The translations under genes and the position numbers were made by a program. From Oscillospiraceae bacterium (GTDB lineage Bacteria > Bacillota > Clostridia > Oscillospirales > Ruminococcaceae), in NCBI GenBank assembly GCA_900757485.1, contig CAAEOA010000172.1:1-5991 (forward strand): a DNA stretch of 5,991 nucleotides, given 5' to 3'. Below, in pieces: positions 1 through 5,377 of the stretch. The stretch's first letter is position 1. Every line of letters begins with the position of its first letter. The notes beneath the pieces are model-generated. The model was not told the DNA's origin. It did no database searches and saw nothing but the letters and a program-made list of their open reading frames with translations.

Positions 1-271
1 CGGTTTGATCACCGTTGGTGACGATCGTTTTTCCGTTAATGACTCGTACGGGAGAATAAATAATCAGAGAAGGGTCGGTGAGCTTTGACGGATCAAACGC
101 CTGTGTTTTAATCCCACCGTTTTCTTCTACAAAAACACGGTTGCGGCTGTTTTCACTTCTTCCCATAATAAAATATGCGATAACCATTTGATTACCGTCA
201 GCGCTTTTCCCAAGCACAATACCGCGCCCCGGATAGCTGTTTTGCTGTAATTCTTCTGCTAATTGCAACAT
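1..271 (-). CDS. purO: IMP cyclohydrolase, PurO-like (5' part only, cut by window edge)
   Basis: This would catalyse the last step of de novo purine synthesis, ring closure of FAICAR to IMP. Ninety codons are visible before the window edge, starting at an ATG at 271 with an AAAGGAAAG-type ribosome binding site about 10 nt upstream. The N-terminus has YPGRGIVLGKSADG (residues 13-26), then a GRSENSRNRVF segment (37-47), a DP(S)xLTDPSLIIY segment (60-72) and VINGKTIVTNGDQT (77-90). This resembles the archaeal PurO family, with its early GR..xVGK and SxRSFPNR motifs and a late I..SNG.QT. It does not resemble the MGS-fold N-terminus of bifunctional PurH. It starts 32 nt after purN and is evidently in the same operon. 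If it is a stand-alone cyclohydrolase, a separate AICAR formyltransferase is needed; I infer that this lies beyond the window. The family call comes from motif resemblance and covers only the N-terminal portion. Confidence 0.8.
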   Translation of the reverse strand, partial: MLQLAEELQQNSYPGRGIVLGKSADGNQMVIAYFIMGRSENSRNRVFVEENGGIKTQAFDPSKLTDPSLIIYSPVRVINGKTIVTNGDQT

Positions 272-303
272 GATTTTCTTTCCTTTCCGCTTTGATGGAT
301 TCT

Positions 304-927
304 CTATTTAATACAGGTTTTGCCGTTGACGATTTCTATTCTGCCGTTGCAAAACAAATCAATGGCTTGGGGCAAAATTTCCCATTCCGCCTGCTCCATA
401 ACGCGCTTTTGCAGAGTCTCCGGCGTATCATGCTCCGATACCATCACCGGCTTTTGCAGAATGATGGCGCCGGCATCGGCTTCTTCATTCACAAAGTGAA
501 CGGTTGCACCGGTTACTTTGACTCCGTATGCCAGTGCCGCTTCATGCACTTTTAATCCGTAAAACCCCGGACCGCAAAAACTGGGAATCAATGCCGGATG
601 AATGTTGATCATCCGGTACGCATAAGCGTCGGTGACTTTTTTTCCGAGAATAGAAAGATAGCCGGCAAGAACGACTAAATCAGCATGATGTTTATTCAGT
701 ACCGCTAATACAGCATCATCGAAGGCCTCGGCACTGCTGTATCCCTTGCGGCAGACCGTTTCGGTCGGAATGTCATGATTGGCAGCGCGCTGTAATGCAT
801 AAGCGTTCGGATTGCTTGCTACAACACAGACAATCTTGGCGTTGGTGATTTTACCGCTGTCAATTGCGTCTAAAATTGCCTGAAGGTTTGTGCCGCCTCC
901 CGAAACCATGACAACGACGTTTAACAT
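304..927 (-). CDS. purN: Phosphoribosylglycinamide formyltransferase (GART), PurN
   Basis: Transfers a formyl group from 10-formyl-tetrahydrofolate to GAR, giving FGAR in the third step of IMP synthesis. The protein is 207 residues, close to the usual 200-215. It opens with the Rossmann-like VMVSGGGTNLQAIL (residues 6-19). The catalytic set is visible: Asn108 and His110 in INIHP and Asp151 in EEADAG, matching E. coli Asn106, His108 and Asp144. The GPGFYGLKVHEAAL loop (119-132) is the clostridial-style version of the substrate loop. The ATG at 927 is preferred because it begins MLNVVVMVSGGGTN directly, as in the family; an in-frame TTG at 942 would add five residues of no family likeness. The start lies inside the last codons of purM (7-nt overlap), which suggests translational coupling. 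A GGGG run about 7 nt upstream may act as a weak ribosome binding site. Confidence 0.96.
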   Translation of the reverse strand: MLNVVVMVSGGGTNLQAILDAIDSGKITNAKIVCVVASNPNAYALQRAANHDIPTETVCRKGYSSAEAFDDAVLAVLNKHHADLVVLAGYLSILGKKVTDAYAYRMINIHPALIPSFCGPGFYGLKVHEAALAYGVKVTGATVHFVNEEADAGAIILQKPVMVSEHDTPETLQKRVMEQAEWEILPQAIDLFCNGRIEIVNGKTCIK

Positions 928-1964
928 ATTTCTACCCCGCAATCGCTTGCAAACAATTCGCCCATGATATAAGCGTCAATACCGCTTGCTTTCAGGACGG
1001 ATACTGCAAGATCAGCATCGTTTTTATCCACCGAAACACACATGCCAACGCCCATGTTATAGGTGTTGAACATATCTCTTTCCGGGATATTTCCGGTCTT
1101 CGCGATGACATCAAAAATAGGCAGGACACGTACTGCTTTGCGGTCGATTTTAGCGGAAATGCCGTTCGGCAAAGAGCGGGGAATGTTTTCATAGAAGCCG
1201 CCGCCGGTAATATGAGAAATTGCTTTCACCTTAACCTGATCCAGCAGGCTGAGAATCGGTTTCACATAAATTTTAGTCGGAGTGAGCAGTGTTTCACCCA
1301 GTGTTCCGTTCAGTTCCGGAATTTGCTTATTTAAATCGGCATGTTCTACATCGAAAACCTTACGAACCAAGGAAAAGCCGTTGGAATGTACGCCGCTGGA
1401 AGGCAATGCAATCAGCACATCTCCTGCTTTTTGAACCGACGGATCCAAAATATTATCCTTGTCCACAACACCGACGCTAAAGCCGGCAAGATCATATTCA
1501 TCAATCGGATAAAATCCGGGCATTTCAGCGGTTTCCCCTCCGATCAGAGCGCATCCCGCCTGCACACATCCTTCGGCTACGCCCGAAACGATTTGCGCCA
1601 CTTTTTCGGGATAGTTTTTACCGACTGCGACGTAATCAAGGAAAAACAGCGGCTTTGCACCGCAGCAGATGATGTCATTGACGCACATTGCCACGCAGTC
1701 AATGCCGACGGTGTCATGCTTGTCCATCAAAAACGCTAGCTTTAATTTGGTTCCGACACCATCCGTACCTGAAACAAGCACCGGGTGTTGAATACCGGTC
1801 ATATCCAGCTCAAACAATCCCCCGAATCCGCCGATACCGGACAATACACCGGAAGTCATCGTTTTTGCAACATGGCTTTTCATTAATTCTACTGCTTTAT
1901 AACCGGCGGTAACGTCAACGCCCGCCTCTTTATAGCTATCGCTGAAGCTTTTCAAAATTCTCAT
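921..1964 (-). CDS. purM: Phosphoribosylformylglycinamidine cyclo-ligase (AIR synthetase), PurM
   Basis: ATP-dependent ring closure of FGAM to AIR, the fifth step of the pathway, in the cytosol. The 347-residue product matches the family length (E. coli 345). Family motifs in order: SYKEAGVD (10-17), SGTDGVGTKLKLA (65-77), the NDIICCGAKPLFFLDY region (96-111), GGETAEMPG (142-150), HSNGFSLVRKV (193-203), HITGGGFYENIPR (251-263) and FNTYNMGVGM (299-308). The open frame extends 50 codons further upstream to 2114, but that part overlaps the purF 3' end in another frame and has no family likeness. The ATG at 1964 has AGGA 6 nt upstream and gives the standard N-terminus. It begins 25 nt after the purF stop, and its end overlaps purN by 7 nt. 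Confidence 0.97.
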   Translation of the reverse strand: MRILKSFSDSYKEAGVDVTAGYKAVELMKSHVAKTMTSGVLSGIGGFGGLFELDMTGIQHPVLVSGTDGVGTKLKLAFLMDKHDTVGIDCVAMCVNDIICCGAKPLFFLDYVAVGKNYPEKVAQIVSGVAEGCVQAGCALIGGETAEMPGFYPIDEYDLAGFSVGVVDKDNILDPSVQKAGDVLIALPSSGVHSNGFSLVRKVFDVEHADLNKQIPELNGTLGETLLTPTKIYVKPILSLLDQVKVKAISHITGGGFYENIPRSLPNGISAKIDRKAVRVLPIFDVIAKTGNIPERDMFNTYNMGVGMCVSVDKNDADLAVSVLKASGIDAYIMGELFASDCGVEIC

Positions 1965-1989
1965 CCTCTTTCCTGTTTGCTGTAACGTA

Positions 1990-3426
1990 TTATTTTTGTT
2001 TGCGCTCGGACAGTTTACATTCAAATTTGTTTTTATCGGTCGCCTGGGGCGGATCAACGGGATAATTTCCGGTGAAACAGGCATCGCAGAAACCGCATTT
2101 CGCACCGTTGGCAATCTTATTTACGCTTTCCACGCTGAGATATCCGAGAGAGTCTGCGCCGATATAAGAGCAAATTTCCGGGATACTCATTTTGCAGGCG
2201 ATTAAATTATCTTTACTGTCGATATCGGTGCCGAAGTAGCAAGGATTGGTAAAGGGTGGAGAGGAAATACGGACGTGGACCTCGGTAGCGCCTGCATCAC
2301 GCAGCAGTTTGACAATTTTTCCGCTGGTTGTTCCGCGCACAATGGAATCATCTACCATAACGACACGCTTTCCGGCAACGGTACTTTTCACCGCATTCAG
2401 TTTAATTTTTACGGCGTCTTCTCGTTCGTTTTGATTGGGCTTAATAAATGTTCTTCCGACATAACGATTTTTAATGAAACCGTTTCCATACGGAATTCCT
2501 GATTGTTTCGCAAAGCCGAGTGCCGCTTCCATGCCCGAATCGGGGCAGCCGATTACAACATCAGCCTGAACGGGCTGCTCCAGCGCCAAAAATGCGCCGG
2601 CGCGCTGACGGGCTTCCTGAACGCTTGCGCCGTCTATGGTTGAGTCGGGCCTTGCAAAGTATATAAATTCAAACACGCAGGTTGTGCTTTTTCCGCAGCA
2701 GTGCGTTTTAATGGAAGAAAGCTCGCCGTTTTTTACCACCACGATTTCCCCCGGCTCTACATCGCGGATAAACTCAGCATTGATGCTGTCAAGCGCGCAG
2801 GTTTCTGAGGCAAACACAATTGCTCCGTCTGCGCATTTTCCGATACACAGCGGTCGAAATCCGTTCGGGTCACGTGCCGCAATCAGCTTGGTCGGACTCA
2901 TGACGATAAGGGAATATGCCCCTTTGATCTCATGCATGGCTCCTTCTACGGCTTCCTCGATTGAGGCGGTTTTTAATCGGTTTTTGGTGATGGAGTAAGC
3001 AATGACCTCGGTGTCATTTGTACCGTGAAAAATAGCGCCTTCCAATTCAAATTTTTCTCTCAGTTCTTGCGCATTGGTCAGATTTCCGTTATGAGCCAAT
3101 GACATTTGCCCTTTCACATGCCGGATTACCAGAGGCTGTGCATTGCTGCGGGAGGATTGTCCCGTGGTCGAATAGCGCACATGACCGATGGCGATGCTGC
3201 CATAGCCCAGTTTTTCCAATGCTTCATTATTAAAAACATCGGGAACCAGCCCCAAATCTTTCCGGTATCTGATAATGCCGTCATCGTTTACCGCAATGCC
3301 GCAGCTTTCCTGTCCCCGATGCTGGAGCGCGTAAAGCGCAAAATAGGTTGATTTTGCTACATTGGCGGTTTTGCTTTCATAAATACCAAATACGCCGCAT
3401 TCTTCATGAATGCTGTCTAAAAACAT
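1990..3426 (-). CDS. purF: Amidophosphoribosyltransferase, PurF (Bacillus-type, Fe-S)
   Basis: Committed first step of purine synthesis: glutamine plus PRPP gives 5-phosphoribosylamine. The protein is 478 residues from the ATG at 3426, which has AAGGGG 7 nt upstream; the frame extends to a TTG at 3507 with no family likeness. The N-terminal Ntn glutaminase domain starts MFLDSIHEEC, so a 9-residue propeptide precedes the catalytic Cys10; processing at this site is inferred from the B. subtilis enzyme. Further glutaminase motifs are LQHRGQES (34-41), GHVRYSTTG (81-89) and AHNGNLTN (111-118). The phosphoribosyltransferase half carries KNRYVGRTFI (319-328) and the PRPP loop VVMVDDSIVRGTTS (355-368). 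Cysteines at 250, 396 and in CGFCDAC (444-450) align with the 4Fe-4S ligands of B. subtilis PurF, whose cluster makes the enzyme oxygen-labile. Feedback inhibition by AMP/GMP is a family property not visible here. A 170-nt structured gap separates it from purC. Confidence 0.97.
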   Translation of the reverse strand: MFLDSIHEECGVFGIYESKTANVAKSTYFALYALQHRGQESCGIAVNDDGIIRYRKDLGLVPDVFNNEALEKLGYGSIAIGHVRYSTTGQSSRSNAQPLVIRHVKGQMSLAHNGNLTNAQELREKFELEGAIFHGTNDTEVIAYSITKNRLKTASIEEAVEGAMHEIKGAYSLIVMSPTKLIAARDPNGFRPLCIGKCADGAIVFASETCALDSINAEFIRDVEPGEIVVVKNGELSSIKTHCCGKSTTCVFEFIYFARPDSTIDGASVQEARQRAGAFLALEQPVQADVVIGCPDSGMEAALGFAKQSGIPYGNGFIKNRYVGRTFIKPNQNEREDAVKIKLNAVKSTVAGKRVVMVDDSIVRGTTSGKIVKLLRDAGATEVHVRISSPPFTNPCYFGTDIDSKDNLIACKMSIPEICSYIGADSLGYLSVESVNKIANGAKCGFCDACFTGNYPVDPPQATDKNKFECKLSERKQK

Positions 3427-3449
3427 ATCGTTGCCCCTTTCCAAGTAAA

Positions 3450-3471
3450 AATTCAGACAAACGGCTGAATT
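3450..3471 (-). repeat. Stem-loop upstream of the purF ribosome binding site
   Basis: On the minus strand AATTCAG pairs with CTGAATT around an 8-nt loop, followed by TTTTTAC and then the GGAAAGGGG ribosome binding site of purF. A 7-bp AT-rich stem followed by five U could act as a weak terminator or pause site, or modulate access to the start of purF. The pairing is exact; the role is inference. Confidence 0.5.
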
Positions 3472-3538
3472 GCTTCTCGTAGAATAATATGCGCAAAGCG
3501 AAATCAACGCTTAGCAGTATTTTCTTTCAAAATAACAT

Positions 3539-3568
3539 TGGTTTTGACAGGCTATCCTGCCAAAACCA
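3539..3568 (-). repeat. 13-bp stem-loop between purC and purF
   Basis: The minus-strand RNA reads UGGUUUUGGCAGG, loop AUAG, CCUGUCAAAACCA. All 13 positions pair if one G-U is allowed; the same position is an A-C mismatch on the plus strand, which argues that the minus-strand RNA is the structured molecule. The following sequence (AUGUUAUUUUG) is only moderately U-rich, so this is at best a weak intrinsic terminator. It may instead block 3' exonucleases and change the purE-purC versus purF-purM-purN mRNA ratio. Confidence 0.7.
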
Positions 3569-3596
3569 GCGTTAAAAAATTGGCTAATGTGAAATG

Positions 3597-4307
3597 CTAT
3601 TCACCAAGCAAACGCTTCATGACTTCTTTATAAGCGTCTTCTTCTCCGCCCATATCTCTCCTGAAACGATCTTTGTCTAATTTTTCATGAGTAACCGTAT
3701 CCCAGAACCGACAGGTATCGGGAGAAATCTCATCAGCTAAAACAATGGTTCCGTCAGACAATTTACCGAATTCCAATTTGAAATCAATTAATTGAATGTT
3801 AGCGTCTTTCAGATAAGCAGAGAGCACTTCATTAATTTTCAACGAGTATTTTGCAATTAAGTCCAGTTCTTCTTTCGTGCACCAGTTCATCGCCATAATA
3901 TGATACTCGTTAACCATAGGATCGCCGAGAGCATCGTCTTTATAGCAGTATTCCAGAACTGTTTTACTCATGGGAGTGCCTTCGCTTAAGCCCAGTCGCT
4001 TTGCCAGTGATCCGGCGGCAATGTTACGGACAATGACCTCTAATGGAACAATGGAAACCTTTTTTACAATGGTTTCACGATCGGAAATTTCTTCTACAAA
4101 GTGAGTGGGAACGCCGGCTTTTTCCAACAGCTTCATCAGGTGGTTGGTCACCCGGTTATTGATGATTCCTTTATCATGAATGGTTCCTTTTTTTGCGCCG
4201 TTTCCGGCTGTGGCATCATCTTTATAATCCACAATGTACAATTCCGGATTTTCGGTACTGTAAACCTTTTTTGCTTTGCCCTCATAAAGCATCTCTACTT
4301 TTTTCAT
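3597..4307 (-). CDS. purC: Phosphoribosylaminoimidazole-succinocarboxamide synthase (SAICAR synthetase), PurC
   Basis: ATP-dependent ligation of aspartate to CAIR giving SAICAR, the step directly after PurE. The 236-residue product equals the usual single-domain bacterial length. Motifs: the N-terminal nucleotide loop LYEGKAKKVY (7-16), the first family signature IVPLEVIVRNIAAGS (86-100), the second signature LIDFKLEFG (173-181), and ADEISPDTCRFWD (191-203) with metal- and substrate-binding acidic residues. The ATG at 4307 overlaps the purE stop in an ATGA arrangement (4-nt overlap), and a GGAGG site lies 10 nt upstream within purE, so translational coupling to purE is likely. The gene is followed by the 170-nt structured gap before purF. 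Confidence 0.97.
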   Translation of the reverse strand: MKKVEMLYEGKAKKVYSTENPELYIVDYKDDATAGNGAKKGTIHDKGIINNRVTNHLMKLLEKAGVPTHFVEEISDRETIVKKVSIVPLEVIVRNIAAGSLAKRLGLSEGTPMSKTVLEYCYKDDALGDPMVNEYHIMAMNWCTKEELDLIAKYSLKINEVLSAYLKDANIQLIDFKLEFGKLSDGTIVLADEISPDTCRFWDTVTHEKLDKDRFRRDMGGEEDAYKEVMKRLLGE

Positions 4308-4807
4308 ATTGCTGCAACCTCCGCCTGTATTTTTTTATCTTTTTCCAAGACCTCATCGGTCATTTTCTTTTTCATTTTGCTTAACTGCGCTGCAATTCCA
4401 TCATCTGATACTGCAAGAATCTGTGCCGCAAGGATGGCGGCGTTATCTGCACCGTCAATAGCGACCGTTGCAACCGGAATGCCTTTTGGCATCTGCACCG
4501 TTGCAAGAAGCGCGTCCAATCCGTCTAACGTAGAAGATTTTACCGGAATACCGATGACCGGCAAAGTGGTATGCGCGGCTAATACACCTGCTAAATGCGC
4601 TGCTTTTCCTGCCGCTGCAATGATTACACCAAAGCCGTTTTTTTTCGCGTTCGCTGCAAATTCACACGCTTGTTCCGGAGTACGATGTGCGCTGAATACA
4701 TGAACCTCGGTTGTGATGCCGAAGCTTTTCAAGGCTTTTATCGCGCCTTTTACAATCGGCAGGTCGCTGTCACTGCCCATAATAACTGCCGCTTTTTTGT
4801 TAGCCAT
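4304..4807 (-). CDS. purE: PurE: N5-carboxyaminoimidazole ribonucleotide mutase / AIR carboxylase
   Basis: First gene of the operon; forms CAIR, either from N5-CAIR (class I, needs PurK) or from AIR and CO2 (class II). The 167-residue protein has the flavodoxin-like PurE fold signatures: VIMGSDSDLP (8-17), SAHRTPE (39-45) with the conserved His41, AAAGKAAHLAG (64-74), PVIGIPVKSSTLDGLDALL (83-101) and VQMPKGIPVATVAI (104-117). Overall it looks class-I-like, but residues 64-74 differ from the GAGGAAHLPG of E. coli, and no purK is adjacent. The ATG at 4807 is chosen because MANKKAAVIMGSDSD is a standard start and AGAAAGGA lies 12 nt upstream (slightly long). The in-frame ATG at 4819 abuts that site with no spacing. 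The stop overlaps the purC start by 4 nt. Confidence 0.96.
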   Translation of the reverse strand: MANKKAAVIMGSDSDLPIVKGAIKALKSFGITTEVHVFSAHRTPEQACEFAANAKKNGFGVIIAAAGKAAHLAGVLAAHTTLPVIGIPVKSSTLDGLDALLATVQMPKGIPVATVAIDGADNAAILAAQILAVSDDGIAAQLSKMKKKMTDEVLEKDKKIQAEVAAI

Positions 4808-4830
4808 AATGATTACCATTCCTTTCTGAG

Positions 4831-4859
4831 TTTTGTGCCTTTGCCGAAAAGGTACAAAA
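4831..4859 (-). repeat. Hairpin in the purE 5' leader, proximal
   Basis: On the minus strand TTTTGTACCTTT faces AAAGGCACAAAA around loop TCGGC: 11 of 12 positions pair, with one A-C mismatch (a G-U pair on the plus-strand RNA). It ends 3 nt before the AGAAAGGA ribosome binding site region of purE. No U-tract follows, so it is not an intrinsic terminator. It could influence ribosome access or bind a protein as DNA; the role is inference. Confidence 0.6.
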
Positions 4860-4866
4860 GCGGAGC

Positions 4867-4902
4867 TTTGAAAGAATGCAGTGCATTTGCATTTCTTTCA
4901 AA
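4867..4902 (-). repeat. 14-bp hairpin in the purE 5' leader, distal
   Basis: On the minus strand TTTGAAAGAAATGCA pairs with TGCATTCTTTCAAA, one bulged A, around a 7-nt loop. This is a long near-perfect inverted repeat placed between the upstream terminator and purE. No U-tract follows. It could be an mRNA stabiliser, an antiterminator partner, or a DNA operator; nothing in it matches a purine-repressor box that I recognise. Confidence 0.65.
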
Positions 4903-4924
4903 CTATTCACCTCTTAATTTCCGC

Positions 4925-4960
4925 AAAATAAAACAAGCTACGGCTAAAAACCGCAGCTTG
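4925..4960 (-). terminator. Intrinsic terminator upstream of purE
   Basis: Minus-strand RNA: CAAGCUGCGG, loop UUUUUAG, CCGUAGCUUG, then UUUUAUUUU. All 10 stem positions pair with one G-U; on the plus strand that position is mismatched and no U-run follows, so it is directional for the minus strand. It ends the short unit that starts at the promoter at 5201-5229 and sits 117 bases before the purE start. It could be a plain end of a small RNA or an attenuator that controls readthrough into purE. Confidence 0.85.
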
Positions 4961-5194
4961 AGACACACTCATTGCGTGATATTTTTGGCTGGAGAAAACC
5001 CGCCCGGTTTCAGACATGCTTTTTTGATTGCACGCGAAGAAGCTCTCGGCGCAACAGTCCAGATGCTGTCATGCACGCAGCGGATAATCATGTGGCGATT
5101 CACAGATGCTGCTGTCTTTATGGCATTTTTATTGGAAGTCATATTTACACACAGCCTTTCCGGACGATATTTCATATCTGATTGCTTTTGTTAT
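4961..5194 (-). ncRNA. Short transcription unit upstream of purE; candidate structured small RNA (6S-type RNA possible)
   Basis: A minus-strand promoter (5201-5229) and an intrinsic terminator (4925-4960) delimit a transcript of about 270 nt including the terminator; the 5' end near 5194 is inferred from the -10 hexamer. Local structure includes an 11-bp hairpin with small bulges at 5028-5054 (UUGCGC-CGAGA paired with UCUUCG-GUGCAA), an AAACC/GGUUU hairpin next to it, and a GCAGC/GCUGC pairing farther 5'. Both strands are open in one frame; the sense frame from the ATG at 5142 would give 57 residues. That product is rich in Lys, Arg, Ser and Ala with one acidic residue, matches nothing I recognise, and has only AAAGG 12 nt upstream. 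I therefore favour an RNA. 6S RNA genes are linked to pur genes in some bacteria (cyanobacterial ssaA with purK), so 6S is a candidate, but I could not fold it into the 6S rod shape by eye. A purine-operon leader RNA is the alternative. Confidence 0.45.
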
Positions 5195-5200
5195 ACTACT

Positions 5201-5229
5201 ATTTTATCTTATCTCTCCTCAAATTTCAA
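5201..5229 (-). promoter_or_regulatory. Sigma-A-type promoter for the unit upstream of purE
   Basis: On the minus strand TTGAAA (5229-5224) and TAAAAT (5206-5201) are separated by exactly 17 bp, a good match to the housekeeping consensus. It points toward the terminator at 4925-4960 and purE. It is the best promoter I can find upstream of the purine operon; none of similar quality lies between the terminator and purE. Confidence 0.65.
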
Positions 5230-5263
5230 CACCCAATTATCAACAATCTTCCTAATTAAAGCA

Positions 5264-5293
5264 TTGCTTTATTGTCTATTCTGAATAAAGCAA
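5264..5293. repeat. Perfect 10-bp inverted repeat
   Basis: TTGCTTTATT (5264-5273) and AATAAAGCAA (5284-5293) are exact reverse complements around a 10-nt spacer. It shares two bases with the next inverted repeat (5292-5351), so it is part of a cluster. As DNA it could be a two-fold symmetric protein site with half-sites 20 bp apart; as RNA it forms an AT-rich hairpin. Confidence 0.6.
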
Positions 5294-5351
5294 GCCAAAG
5301 CATATTTTGCCTACCGGAATAATTTCCGGCAAGTAACGCATCCTTTGGCTT
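5292..5351. repeat. Nested stem: 9-bp closing helix around a 6-bp hairpin
   Basis: AAGCCAAAG (5292-5300) pairs exactly with CTTTGGCTT (5343-5351). Inside, CCGGAA (5314-5319) pairs with TTCCGG (5324-5329) around TAAT; TTGCC (5307-5311) can alternatively pair with GGCAA (5328-5332). The arrangement looks like a small folded RNA domain. On the minus strand the closing helix is followed by GCTTTATT, so it may act as a weak 3' end for the NfeD-family mRNA. On the plus strand it runs straight into the terminator-like hairpin at 5352. Confidence 0.55.
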
Positions 5352-5377
5352 CCGGTCATGACCGGTTTTTTATTTTT
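5352..5377 (+). terminator. Plus-strand intrinsic terminator-like hairpin
   Basis: CCGGTCATGACCGG is a perfect 14-base palindrome (5-bp stem, CATG loop) followed on the plus strand by TTTTTTATTTTT. The U-tract overlaps the stop codon of the NfeD-family gene on the opposite strand. On the minus strand the hairpin is preceded, not followed, by the A/T run and is followed by AAGCC, so it would not terminate there by the usual mechanism. No plus-strand gene precedes it in the window. Confidence 0.6.

Larger units (their letters stand above)
3427..3596 (-). other. Structured purC-purF intergenic region
   Basis: This 170-nt gap is the only long one between genes of the operon, and I see no coding sequence in it. 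Read on the minus strand it holds a strong 13-bp hairpin (3539-3568), a 5-bp ATTTT/AAAAT hairpin just after it, and an outer pair TTAACGCT/AGCGTTGA (3568-3575 with 3504-3511) that encloses both. A separate 7-bp hairpin (3450-3471) followed by five U lies just before the purF ribosome binding site. Possible roles are partial termination, mRNA processing or stabilisation, or a sensing element; the sequence does not decide between them. No convincing internal promoter was found. Confidence 0.55.

Noticed and set aside
1965..2114. A 50-codon N-terminal extension of PurM.
   Set aside because: It overlaps the purF coding end in another frame, has no family likeness, and the ATG at 1964 has its own ribosome binding site.
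3427..3507. A 27-codon N-terminal extension of PurF from a TTG at 3507.
   Set aside because: It lies upstream of a strong ribosome binding site for the ATG at 3426 and would bury the catalytic cysteine behind an unusual propeptide.
4836..4852. A CCGAA-containing stretch (plus strand GCCGAAAAGG) as a purine repressor box.
   Set aside because: Only the core CCGAA matches; the flanks deviate from the Bacillus PurR box and the expected second inverted box 16-17 nt away is missing.
5041..5060. GCCGAGAG on the minus strand, recalling the conserved CCGAGAG of ykkC-type (PRPP/ppGpp/guanidine) riboswitches.
   Set aside because: The other conserved ykkC segments (the CUAGGGU-like and 3' GCCCGGG-like blocks) are not in order around it; here CGAGA is part of a local hairpin.
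4969..5142. A 57-residue minus-strand open frame (longer form from 5175) ending 9 bases before the terminator stem.
   Set aside because: Basic composition with a single acidic residue, no recognisable motif, ribosome binding site weak and 12 nt away, and the opposite strand is open too. A structured RNA explains the interval better, though a small protein gene is not excluded.
4595..5284. A 229-codon plus-strand open frame.
   Set aside because: Much of it is antisense to purE and the rest covers the small-RNA unit and AT-rich promoter DNA; it has no supported start site and no domain I recognise.
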